A DNA stretch of 14,686 bases, taken from Saccoglossus kowalevskii (taxonomy: Eukaryota > Hemichordata > Enteropneusta > Harrimaniidae). The translations under genes and the position numbers were made by a program. This document shows, in pieces, positions 10,301 through 14,686 of this stretch (within the stretch, counting starts at the first letter, position 1; every line of letters starts with the position of its first letter). The notes under the pieces are model-generated. The model searched no databases, was not told where the DNA came from, and saw only the letters and a list, made by a program, of their open reading frames with translations. The stretch is taken from assembly GCF_000003605.2 (NCBI RefSeq), contig NW_003109080.1, positions 340,026 through 354,711 of the forward strand, read 5' to 3'.

Positions 10301-11719
10301 CTGAGAGGAAACATCATGCCTAGCAGCTCTGAGGCAATCATTTTAAGGCTGCTATGACTAATTTGACTGTGCACAAAATTTGCTGTGGTGACTTTAGCTA
10401 AATGATCTCTCTCTTTCATTTTCTACCAATAATTGTACAAAGTTTATTCTCACATGACTGTGCCCCTGAAATATCACAGGTGATATGGTATGGTAATCAT
10501 CATGATATTCAAGTATCCATATCCAAGGTCTATGGAAAAATATCATCTTTTCATCTGTATCAGTATGTACAGCAAAAGCAATGCTGCAACATTAGCATTT
10601 TTATCAAGCTATAAAATTGAAAAGAAAAATCACACAGCATACACCTTAATGCTAACTGAAACTTTAATTTTAAAAATATATTGTTATGATAGTGTAATAT
10701 TAAAAAAACATCATGATTGCAACTGTACTACCATTGCCACATTTTTCAATCATGTGTAATTAGCATGTGATTTATCAATTTATAGAAAATCTGTTTAGTT
10801 CTTGGTTATGTGAAATTTATTTGTAAAGTTGTTTTACACTGTTTTCATAATTCATCCCACGACATCCATTTGTACAGGATCTGCTTCATACTTTTATTTA
10901 TAGATATGTGCCTTGAATTTGACTCTATTGGCCAGCTTTCTACCTGACTGTATAACAAAAAGAATGACTTAAATTTTACCAACATCTCCACTGCAATATC
11001 CCGCAATTTCCTACCCCTATTGGGTATACATTTTCTTACTCATTTGTTATGTCCTGCCCTGTATTACATATGCAGAATTTATAAAGAAATGTACTTTTGT
11101 CCAAACTATTGAACCACAGGTTTTCTATAGAATGACGAGTCGTAACATTCAAAAGGTAATTAACTTGTGTTTACCACATTGCCTGCTGCAGGCTTCCACG
11201 GAAAACGTCAGTAGGCAATGTCTTGTCCTAAATATAATAACTCACACAGATGATTTCAGATTGCCATCATGTCACTTTGGTAGACCTCATGTTTTTAACA
11301 GAATTTATTTGATTATGACTAGGAATAATATATGGCAGGTGCCATATTAGAAACATCACGAGAAAGTGTGTATTTACAGATATAAACAGACTATTCTGGT
11401 CAGAGTTGAGTAAATTGCACCAGGTGGACTTATACATGTACTATGAAAAAATGATAAAATTCAGCATTGTTTGCATTATCAGTGCACAGTGCTGAACTTA
11501 CATAAGTAATTTCCATAAATAAAAAATATGTATTTTCTCATGAATAATTCAATGCATAACACTTGACATTGATACAACCTTTCTAATACCTGTTTTTCCC
11601 CCAGCAATCACTCATTAGAGGATCTACATGCTGTGGTTGATGTTGTGGGTTTGAACCCCTTCCTTGACCACCTTTTTTCAAAAATTGAGGAAGAAGTCTA
11701 TTTCCTTGTCAACTCCTGA
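1168..11719 (+). CDS. VPS9D1: VPS9D1-like protein, predicted Rab5-family GEF (8 coding exons, 5'-partial)
   Basis: Exons 1168-1311, 2554-3670, 5554-5683, 6527-6744, 8179-8263, 9355-9459, 10017-10103 and 11605-11719 join to 2001 nt (666 residues plus TGA). All introns are GT-AG and all phases fit. Order of parts: a basic helical segment (residues 1-48), a conserved block ending in a Pro-Ile-x-Gln-Leu-Leu motif (49-95), an acidic low-complexity insert (about 100-400), then the helical lead-in and VPS9 domain (about 405-625). The residues equivalent to Rabex-5 Asp313, Pro317, Tyr354 and Thr357 are Asp568, Pro572, Tyr608 and Thr611, so exchange activity is expected. VPS9 proteins load GTP onto Rab5-type GTPases on early endosomes; the exact Rab for VPS9D1 is not shown here. 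Identity rests on remembered human VPS9D1, which matches block by block. The human protein is 631 residues, has about 200 more at the N-terminus and a much shorter middle insert. Confidence 0.9.
1508..1697 (+). mobile_element. Foldback MITE, copy 1 (TACTGTRGAATA termini)
   Basis: The left end TACTGTGGAATACTTTATTT and the right end, read in reverse complement (TACTGTAGAATACTTTATTT), form long imperfect terminal inverted repeats continuing for about 40 bp with repeated TTTTCGCTG-type blocks. Both ends are bounded by TA, which would fit a TA target-site duplication of Tc1/mariner-type elements. It has no coding capacity. A related copy lies at 5916-6127 in opposite orientation. The reverse complement of this copy aligns with it nearly end to end, sharing for example TATATTTCACATT and CAAAAATCAGTG. 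Confidence 0.8.
1711..1744. repeat. Perfect 9-bp hairpin next to MITE copy 1
   Basis: GCCTGCTGA at 1711-1719 pairs with TCAGCAGGC at 1736-1744 around a 16-base T-rich loop. It partly overlaps the outer inverted arm of the MITE (1701-1712). It could be a remnant of an older palindromic element. Function unknown. Confidence 0.5.
1983..1992 (+). repeat. G10 homopolymer
   Basis: An uninterrupted run of ten G follows GGA in intron 1. It is a slippage-prone microsatellite and says nothing about coding. Confidence 0.8.
2084..2169 (+). pseudogene. Partial duplicate of exon C with its splice acceptor
   Basis: Positions 2084-2169 match 5507-5585. The shared sequence starts at ATTTATTACAG, runs through a TCTCTGCYTTCAG acceptor (ending at 2137) and continues 32 bases into exon C. 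In the exonic part 29 of 32 bases agree (differences G/T, T/C, G/A). After 2169 the match stops and the rest of exon C is missing. Splicing exon A to this acceptor would be out of phase and meet TGA within five codons, so it cannot act as a normal coding exon. It sits upstream of exon B, not beside exon C. Confidence 0.8.
2554..3670 (+). CDS. VPS9D1: VPS9D1-like exon B (conserved block plus long acidic insert)
   Basis: Acceptor TTTTACAG ends at 2553 and donor GTAAGT begins at 3671. The exon is 1117 nt, entering in phase 0 and leaving one base of a split Asp codon. The first 45 or so residues (Val-Trp-Leu-Asn-Glu-Trp onward) match the human Trp-Lys-Ala-Lys-Leu-Lys region and the Pro-Ile-x-Gln-Leu-Leu motif. 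After that comes about 280 residues rich in Asp, Glu, Ser, Lys and Gly, likely disordered, with an Asp/His/Asn-rich tract at about 3037-3090. Two similar motifs, Met-Glu-Gly-Ile/Val-Ile, occur at 2914-2937 and 3109-3132. The exon ends in a predicted helix, Ala-Leu-Lys-Arg-His-Leu-Lys, that leads into the VPS9 region. The open frame continues 161 bases past the donor to a stop near 3831, which I take as chance read-through. Confidence 0.88.
3932..4098. repeat. Inverted pair GGTACCGGTAA / TTACCGGTACC
   Basis: GGTACCGGTAA at 3932-3942 is the exact reverse complement of TTACCGGTACC at 4088-4098, with 145 bases between. This could mark the ends of a small non-autonomous element of about 167 bp, but the flanks (CT and TA) show no clear target-site duplication. 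No coding content. Confidence 0.4.
4480..4737 (-). pseudogene. Frame-broken THAP-like zinc-finger domain relic
   Basis: On the minus strand, from about 4734 downward, the frame reads [10 protein letters not shown], then Ser-Gly-Phe-Phe-Pro. Past an A7 run at 4666-4672 the similarity shifts frame and reads Lys-Pro-Lys-Thr, Gly-Lys-Cys-Asp-Gln-Trp-Ile, Ile-Thr-Gln-Asp-Thr-Tyr, then a stop at about 4547. I recall this order from THAP-like domains of invertebrate proteins: Cys-x-Ser-Asp-Ser-Arg, Phe-Phe-x-Phe-Pro-Lys-Pro, Lys-Cys-x-Arg-Trp-Ile, then Ile-x-x-x-Thr-Tyr-x-Cys-Ser-x-His-Phe. The expected final Cys/His ligands are degraded. It looks like a dead fragment of a transposon-borne or processed gene. 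Identification is from memory and moderate. Confidence 0.5.
4779..4818. repeat. Perfect 11-bp stem hairpin
   Basis: CTCTGTGATGT at 4779-4789 pairs exactly with ACATCACAGAG at 4808-4818 around an 18-base loop. It lies just upstream, on the minus strand, of the THAP-like relic and could be an end or subterminal part of the element that carried it. Confidence 0.55.
5554..5683 (+). CDS. VPS9D1: VPS9D1-like exon C (start of VPS9 region)
   Basis: Acceptor CTTTCAG ends at 5553 and donor GTAAAG begins at 5684. The split Asp codon is completed by AT, and two bases of an Arg codon remain. The frame reads Lys-Leu-Gln-Thr-Met-Phe, then Gly-Lys-Asp-Gln-Cys and [10 protein letters not shown]. This corresponds to the human Lys-Asp-Arg-Cys and Glu-Glu-Pro-Phe-Phe-Ser-Pro-Leu-Trp-Pro segment. 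The first 32 bases and about 47 bases of the preceding intron are duplicated at 2084-2169. Confidence 0.9.
5684..6526 (+). other. VPS9D1: Intron 3 of the VPS9D1-like gene
   Basis: GTAAAG donor, CACACAG acceptor, phase 2. It contains MITE copy 2 (5916-6127). The remaining sequence is AT-rich. A short inverted CCCTCTA/TAGAGGG pair (6305-6311 and 6346-6352) is the only other structure seen. Confidence 0.82.
5916..6127 (-). mobile_element. Foldback MITE, copy 2 (opposite orientation to copy 1)
   Basis: The element runs from TACTGTAGAATACTTCATTT to the reverse complement of TACTGTGGAATACTATATTT, again bounded by TA on both sides. Internal landmarks TTCACATT, CAAAAATCAGTG and AAATTCCATA occur in the same order as in the reverse complement of the 1508-1697 copy. 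The two introns therefore carry the same element head-to-head. At 212 bp it is slightly longer than copy 1. Confidence 0.8.
6527..6744 (+). CDS. VPS9D1: VPS9D1-like exon D (VPS9 domain, middle)
   Basis: Acceptor CACACAG ends at 6526 and donor GTAAAT begins at 6745. The exon is 218 nt; its first base completes Arg and its last begins Val. It reads Leu-Val-Asn-Phe-Asp-Lys through Ala-Ser-Pro-Arg-His-Val-Gly-Val and ends Pro-Leu-Asp-Lys-Leu-Glu-Cys-Ile. The Ser-Pro and Lys-Leu-Glu-Cys-Ile landmarks match human VPS9D1. The donor is only 16 bp upstream of a 55-bp minisatellite. Confidence 0.88.
6761..7727 (+). repeat. 55-bp minisatellite, about 17.5 units
   Basis: Units begin TATGGTATTTGTG at 6761, 6816, 6871, 6926, 6981, 7036, 7091, 7146, 7201, 7256, 7311, 7371, 7426, 7481, 7536, 7591 and 7646, with a partial unit from 7698. 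The consensus continues CTCAGCTTGGCTTGTATG, then TATTGAGTTAGACAGTGG and AGAGTA. The unit at 7311 is 60 bp because GGCTT is duplicated; the unit at 7646 is 52 bp. Variants such as GATTAG for GCTCAG mark units at 6926, 7091 and 7426. The unit length is not a multiple of three and contains stops, so it does not code. Confidence 0.97.
6816..7145 (+). repeat. 165-bp higher-order repeat inside the minisatellite (two copies)
   Basis: Units 2-4 (6816-6980) and 5-7 (6981-7145) carry the same ordered variants: TAGTGAG in the first unit, CTTTTATG in the second and GATTAG in the third. I count three differences in 165 bases. This shows a recent three-unit block duplication within the array. Confidence 0.88.
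8179..8263 (+). CDS. VPS9D1: VPS9D1-like exon E
   Basis: Acceptor GTTTACAG ends at 8178 and donor GTGAGT begins at 8264. This 85-nt exon reads [14 protein letters not shown]. It matches the human Ile-Val-Arg-Thr-Leu-Arg-Ile-Ile-Cys stretch ending Glu-Asp-Tyr. The remaining residues form a Gly/Pro-containing linker to the catalytic Gly-x-Asp-Asp motif in the next exon. Confidence 0.85.
8315..8336. repeat. TA dinucleotide microsatellite
   Basis: Eleven uninterrupted TA repeats in intron 5. Simple sequence, likely length-polymorphic. Confidence 0.9.
8404..8417. promoter_or_regulatory. Palindrome CACAATGCATTGTG, ZNF143/THAP11-like site
   Basis: CACAATGCATTGTG is its own reverse complement. With the preceding TTTCC it resembles the TTCCCANAATGCA core bound by ZNF143/THAP11-type factors in vertebrate promoters. 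Seventeen of 20 bases from 8401 also match 14331-14350 in the CpG-rich right end. It could be a binding site or part of a shared repeat. The regulatory reading is inference. Confidence 0.3.
8537..8548 (+). repeat. C12 homopolymer
   Basis: An uninterrupted run of twelve C in intron 5. Slippage-prone simple sequence. Confidence 0.85.
9355..9459 (+). CDS. VPS9D1: VPS9D1-like exon F (catalytic Asp and Pro)
   Basis: Acceptor TTCTTTCAG ends at 9354 and donor GTATGA begins at 9460. The exon carries Gly-Cys-Asp-Asp-Leu-Leu-Pro, in which the first Asp (9362-9364) and the Pro (9374-9376) match the essential Asp313/Pro317 pair of Rabex-5. It continues [15 protein letters not shown], almost identical to human VPS9D1. 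This is the most diagnostic exon. Confidence 0.93.
9460..10016 (+). other. VPS9D1: Intron 6 of the VPS9D1-like gene
   Basis: GTATGA donor (the weakest of the set) and TTTGCAG acceptor, phase 2. Nothing else is recognised; ordinary AT-rich intron sequence. Confidence 0.82.
10017..10103 (+). CDS. VPS9D1: VPS9D1-like exon G (catalytic Tyr and Thr)
   Basis: Acceptor TTTGCAG ends at 10016. The frame reads [14 protein letters not shown], containing the Tyr (10039-10041) and Thr (10048-10050) equivalent to Rabex-5 Tyr354/Thr357. A donor GTAATA begins at 10104. If it is used, the exon ends two bases into a Thr codon that exon H completes. If it is not used, translation runs Glu-Thr and stops at TAA 10105-10107, inside the donor itself. 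The human protein ends shortly after this point, so both outcomes are credible. Confidence 0.88.
10104..11604 (+). other. VPS9D1: Intron 7 or, alternatively, 3' UTR after the early stop
   Basis: If spliced, this is a phase-2 intron with donor GTAATA and a strong acceptor. If the early stop at 10105 is used, it is 3' UTR. A possible ATTAAA poly(A) signal is at 10699-10704, followed by GT-rich sequence from about 10790, and an AATAAA is at 11518-11523. Short open frames at 10402-10759 and 11132-11350 look like chance. No repeats noticed. Confidence 0.55.
10105..10107 (+). other. Alternative stop codon inside the exon G splice donor
   Basis: TAA is in frame with exon G and forms bases 2-4 of the donor G-TAATA. 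Unspliced transcripts, or transcripts polyadenylated within intron 7, would end the protein here at residue 629. Spliced transcripts would gain 37 further residues from 11605-11719. Confidence 0.55.
11605..11719 (+). CDS. VPS9D1: VPS9D1-like candidate terminal exon H (C-terminal extension, 37 residues)
   Basis: A strong polypyrimidine acceptor (TGTTTTTCCCCCAG, ending at 11604) precedes a frame that joins in phase with exon G. C at 11605 completes Thr, followed by Asn-His-Ser-Leu-Glu-Asp-Leu-His and, near the end, [12 protein letters not shown]. The stop is TGA at 11717-11719. The composition is protein-like and amphipathic, with no rare-residue clusters. I do not recall this extension in human VPS9D1, which ends soon after the exon G equivalent. 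Support is therefore splice signals, phase and composition, not homology. Confidence 0.65.
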
Positions 11720-12489
11720 TGTTGCACCTTGACTAAAGCCACTCAGTCCTTGCAAGGTCTGATAGACAACATTGGTTTACAAAATATTCCAGTTATCAGT
11801 ATGCACTCAGCATTTGAATACAACTGTAAAAATTGTGGCCAGATTACAATTAACATCAAGACAAAGAGACACGTGTGGATTTACAAAAATAAACCAAAAG
11901 CCAGAACAATGGGTCACATGACCAAATGCGGTATAATTTCTGAGACGCCTGCATCGTCCAAATCGCAGTTTTGCTAAAACCGACTATCAATGTCTGGCCA
12001 CACAAGACATTCATAGTGAAAGCCTTAGCCAACAAAGATGCTGACACCTCTTGGTTGCATACCTTGAGGTTCATATACCATTCTTTCACTGATTTGACTT
12101 GTCTTGTAATGAATATTGTCTTGTGTATTTTGGTTGTACAAATGTAGATGAACTTTGTTCATGAATTTGTATTTCTCTATGCGACTTGTGGTTGTTGATC
12201 CACACTTGGATTTGTTATTTTCACTTTTGTTCCAACAATCTCTACAAATTAGTGATATTATGTGATACAATCTGTGCAATATGTGGCCATATGCAATATG
12301 ACCATAATTGTATGTTAATAAAACATATGTTACTTTTTGTTGGTCTGTTTTCTTCCAATCCAGTATTTTGTTACCATGACAACAGTTGGCAAAATCAATC
12401 GCCTGTGCAAACTTTGAATGCAATATTTTTTTCAATATTACATATGTAACACTTTTAATAAAAATAAACTAGCAGCCTGTCGGCTAATA
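11720..12489 (+). other. VPS9D1: Probable 3' UTR of the VPS9D1-like gene
   Basis: The stretch after the TGA at 11717 is T-rich on the + strand. AATAAA signals occur at 12317-12322 and at 12457-12462/12463-12468. The first is followed within 10-35 bases by a T/GT-rich tract (12329-12355), which suits a downstream element, so I favour a 3' end near 12335-12345. Overlapping open frames on both strands here (minus 12025-12435, plus 12186-12449) lack recognisable domains. Confidence 0.45.
12317..12322 (+). terminator. Candidate poly(A) signal AATAAA
   Basis: A canonical hexamer about 600 bases after the exon H stop, with a GT/T-rich stretch immediately downstream. It is the best-supported of several AATAAA occurrences in this AT-rich region. 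Confidence 0.4.
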
Positions 12490-12589
12490 TAGCTCCGCTG
12501 TTTGTGATGCATGCTCTGAAAGCAATGACTAAGCAGCAATTTAAACTTAATGCTAGCTGCTTTAATATCGCAAGACACCAACTTTCTTG

Positions 12590-13520
12590 ATTTTGTTGCA
12601 GAGAATATTTCACTAAAAGTAGAGAAGTGAAGATATCTTTAAGAAATGGACAAATCTAATAGAGGTCTACTCAAGCTGCATGTGTACAAGTATCAAGGAA
12701 TTTGGACTACTGGTTTTGAAGGACAAGTCAAAAATATTTTTTTTGATGAAAAATGACGAAAATATTTGCTAAAAATAGAGATTTGAAGATATCGTCATGA
12801 AATTACCAAATCTGACAGAGATTCACCCAAGGTACCCACAAATAAAGTTACAAAGCAATCGGATTAGCAGTTTTCAAGAAGAAGTTGAAAATAACGTTTT
12901 TGACCAAAAATTACAAAAATATTCATCAAAATTAGAGAATTAAAGACATTGTCACAAAATCAACAAATCTGTCAGTGGTCCACCTGATACATCTACATAT
13001 ACAATATCAAAGCAATTGGACAAGCAGTTTTCAAGGAGAGGTCGAAAATATATTTTTTTACCAAGAATGACAAAAATATTCATCAAATTTAGAGAATTGA
13101 ACATGTCACAAAATCAACAAACAGGTTCACCTGATGTACCTACATATACAATATCAAAGCAAACAGACTAGCAGTTTTCAAGAAGTCGAGAATATAATTT
13201 TTTACCAAAAATATTCATCAAAATTAGAGAAATGAAGATATCATCACGAAATGAACAAATCTGAGAGAGGTCCACCCAAGGTACCTACATACCAAGTATC
13301 GAAGCATTTGGGCTAGCGGTTTTCAAGAAGTCGAAAATAGCAATATTGACCACAAATGACAAAAATATTCGCTATAAATAAGACAATTGAACATATCCAC
13401 ACGAAATGAACAAATCTTGAGAGAGAACCACCCAAGGTACCTTCCTAGAAAGTTTCACAGCTATACAGTTTGTGGTTTTTAAGAAGACGTCGAAAATGTG
13501 AAGTTGTTGCCGACGAACAA
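12590..13520 (+). repeat. Diverged tandem repeat, about 156-bp period, about six units
   Basis: The anchor GAAGATATC or its variants starts at 12629, 12785, 12942, 13099, 13234 and 13389, giving spacings of 156, 157, 157, 135 and 155. Each unit continues with ACAAATCTG, AGAGGTCCACCC, AAGGTACCTACAT, TCAAAGCAATTGG, AGCAGTTTTCAAG, AGTCGAAAATA and ACCAAAAATGACAAAAATAT in the same order. The fourth unit is about 20 bp shorter through deletions. Similarity between units looks like about 70-85 per cent by eye. Confidence 0.88.
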
Positions 13521-13534
13521 TCAGTACTACTATA

Positions 13535-13565
13535 AGCTCCGCTCGACTTCGTCGACAGCGGAGCT
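13535..13565. repeat. Terminal hairpin AGCTCCGCT...AGCGGAGCT
   Basis: Nine-base perfect arms at 13535-13543 and 13557-13565 enclose a 13-base loop that itself contains CGAC/GTCG complementarity. It forms the right terminus of the 12490-13566 element. Confidence 0.85.
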
Positions 13566-13566
13566 A

Positions 13567-14270
13567 AAAAAAAAACTTGATCATGTTTTTGACCTTAGTT
13601 TTGCAGGAGACAACAGTATTGTTAAATGACAAATTAAACCCACTAATACGTATGTGTAGTATGCACAAAAACAATCAACGCACGTATGTATTAGAGAATT
13701 TAATTGTTTCTTAGAATGAAAATTTAGAGTAATTGTGGTTAAAATGACTGAAGATGTTTGTGTGTTTTAATATGTTTCAGTGTTCCTTAGCCCGTGCTAA
13801 TCTTGTGTGTGAATGCAATTGGGTCTATCCCGATATGCACAAAACTTACTAATATTACCAGGAATCATGGGATTTCCAATGTGTACCCATCTTGAAATCA
13901 AGATCGGTGACCCCTTATTTTTTTAAAGCTTATTTGATTAGAGGGCAAACAAAATAAGCTATATGCAGAGTTTTAGGAAATTGCTGTAATGCTATATTTA
14001 AAGAAATTATGAAAATTGTAATCCTATTGAAAATTGGTGTTAATTTAGCATGATTCAGTGTTATTTGCCTATGCAGAACTTTGATCCATCAGGTATTAAA
14101 ATCATATTTAAAAAAAAAAAAAAGATAATTGTTATAAGTTAGTCTATGTCCTGAATTACTTTGTGTTAGACAACCTTTTGACGCTAGTGACCATAAATTT
14201 TTGTTATTCTTAAATACTCCAAACATTCCTTTGTAAGATTCCCCCTTCTAGCGACCCTCCTTAATTTGCC
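13567..14270. other. Intergenic stretch, no gene recognised
   Basis: AT-rich sequence with an A-run at about 14109-14122 and a small perfect palindrome ATCTTGA-AA-TCAAGAT at 13889-13904. The 13790-13920 part has a more even base composition and might be another old repeat, but I cannot identify it. No open frame of note. Confidence 0.6.
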
Positions 14271-14407
14271 TATAGGGTGGTGGTGGTCCAGCCGCGCATG
14301 TGCGACATTTGTGTTGATAAACATTGGTTTTCCCACAATTCAATGCGCTATTCTAATGAAAAATTGACATTGCGTCCGCAATAGGGGGGGGGGTCCTACT
14401 ATTTAAC

Positions 14408-14435
14408 GCCCGGACACGCGAGGGAGTGTCCGGGC
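14408..14435. repeat. Perfect 10-bp GC-rich hairpin
   Basis: GCCCGGACAC at 14408-14417 pairs exactly with GTGTCCGGGC at 14426-14435 around the 8-base loop GCGAGGGA. It lies in the centre of the CpG-rich region. It could be a palindromic factor site or a structure in a 5' UTR. Confidence 0.75.
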
Positions 14436-14517
14436 ACGCGCGGAGGCGAACAGGGGGGAATACCTAACGCGCGGGGCAGCGGCAGCAATCCTTGTACTGT
14501 ATAATATTCGTTTATGC

Positions 14518-14607
14518 TCAAAATTTGAACCGGAGTGGCGAATTCGAGCAGCTATCCACACTTTTTATGATCGACGCCCGGGCATTCCGGCGAGTCGAGT
14601 CCGCCAT
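14518..14607 (-). CDS. Candidate start of a minus-strand gene (29-codon frame)
   Basis: On the minus strand an ATG at 14607 has a strong Kozak context (AAC before, GCG after) and overlaps the YY1-like motif. The frame reads Met-Ala-Asp-Ser-Thr-Arg-Arg-Asn-Ala-Arg, rich in Arg and Ser, and closes at TGA 14520-14518. A real first exon would need a donor inside this frame, and I see only weak GT sites. I do not recognise the peptide. It may be chance within a CpG island serving a plus-strand gene beyond the window. Confidence 0.2.
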   Translation of the reverse strand: MADSTRRNARASIIKSVDSCSNSPLRFKF

Positions 14608-14686
14608 GTTGATTACTAATTTTGGTTAGCGTTTAACAATAGGACAATACCATTCGATCCATGGGGGTGACAGTCCTACGAATGTG

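Larger units (their letters stand above)
12490..13566. mobile_element. TIR element with AGCTCCGCT ends and internal tandem repeats
   Basis: The left end TAGCTCCGCTGT (12490-12501) is the exact inverse of the right end ACAGCGGAGCTA (13555-13566). The right end is itself a hairpin. The interior holds six diverged tandem units of about 156 bp, read best as GAAGATATCNTCACGAAATG onward. No open frame encodes a transposase, so it is non-autonomous. I remember similar AGCTCCGCT-ended, repeat-filled sequences from marine invertebrate genomes but cannot name the superfamily. It directly abuts the likely 3' end of the VPS9D1-like gene, and an A10 run follows the right end. Confidence 0.7.
14271..14686. 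promoter_or_regulatory. CpG-rich promoter-like region at the right end
   Basis: CpG density rises sharply here, especially 14290-14305, 14370-14480 and 14535-14605. It holds CGCGCATGTGCG (14293-14304), one base from the NRF1 palindrome, and on the minus strand AACATGGCGGAC (14610-14599), close to the YY1 consensus found around start codons of housekeeping genes. A G10 run sits at 14384-14393. The neighbouring gene it would serve lies either outside the window or on the minus strand. Confidence 0.4.

Noticed and set aside
11640-11670. GGTTTGAACC-type word resembling a tRNA B box
   Set aside because: There is no A box or cloverleaf at the right distance on either strand, and the stretch codes in frame as exon H.
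11729-11977. Plus-strand open frame of 82 codons with two Cys pairs
   Set aside because: It starts just after the exon H stop in a different frame, has no clear splice signals and no recognisable family.
12025-12435. Minus-strand open frame of 136 codons
   Set aside because: It lies in the probable 3' UTR, overlaps open frames on the other strand, has no recognised domain, and the + strand is T-rich as expected of UTR. I could not link it to any transposase.

Overview
The window reads as nuclear DNA of an animal. It is AT-rich, has one multi-exon gene on the + strand with GT-AG introns of about 0.56 to 1.9 kb, and carries foldback mini-transposons, a minisatellite and a roughly 1.1 kb terminal-inverted-repeat element. 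The AGCTCCGCT-ended element and the TACTGTRGAATA foldback elements remind me of repeats common in marine invertebrates, molluscs and other lophotrochozoans in particular. That placement is from memory and inference, not a database match.

The gene (1168-11719, +) is an orthologue of VPS9D1, a VPS9-domain protein predicted to be a guanine-nucleotide exchange factor for Rab5-type GTPases. I joined eight coding exons by reading frame: 1168-1311, 2554-3670, 5554-5683, 6527-6744, 8179-8263, 9355-9459, 10017-10103 and 11605-11719. They sum to 2001 nt, which is 666 residues plus a stop, with compatible phases at all seven junctions. The N-terminal part known from vertebrate VPS9D1 is not in the window. 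Either it lies upstream, or a short isoform starts at an ATG-GAG mini-exon at 197-202. The four residues known to be critical in the Rabex-5 VPS9 domain (Asp, Pro, Tyr, Thr) are all present. The large second exon carries a long acidic, low-complexity insert between two conserved blocks.

Layout: 1-560 is a CpG-richer flank, possibly promoter or 5' UTR. Positions 560-1167 show no gene. Intron 1 holds a foldback MITE and a partial copy of exon C with its splice acceptor. Intron 2 holds a frame-broken THAP-like coding relic on the minus strand and several hairpins. Intron 3 holds a second MITE in the opposite orientation. Intron 4 is two thirds minisatellite (17.5 units of 55 bp). Intron 5 has microsatellites and a 14-bp perfect palindrome. 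Introns 6 and 7 look plain. The 3' UTR probably runs from 11720 to about 12340-12490 and abuts a 12490-13566 element with internal repeats of about 156 bp. Positions 13567-14270 hold nothing I recognise. The last 400 bases are CpG-rich and promoter-like, with NRF1-like and YY1-like motifs and a possible minus-strand start codon.

There is no operon, CRISPR array, rRNA or tRNA. The most interesting signals are a duplicated exon fragment, opposed intronic MITEs that could promote exon circularisation, a stop codon embedded in a splice donor that decides between two C-termini, and the THAP relic.
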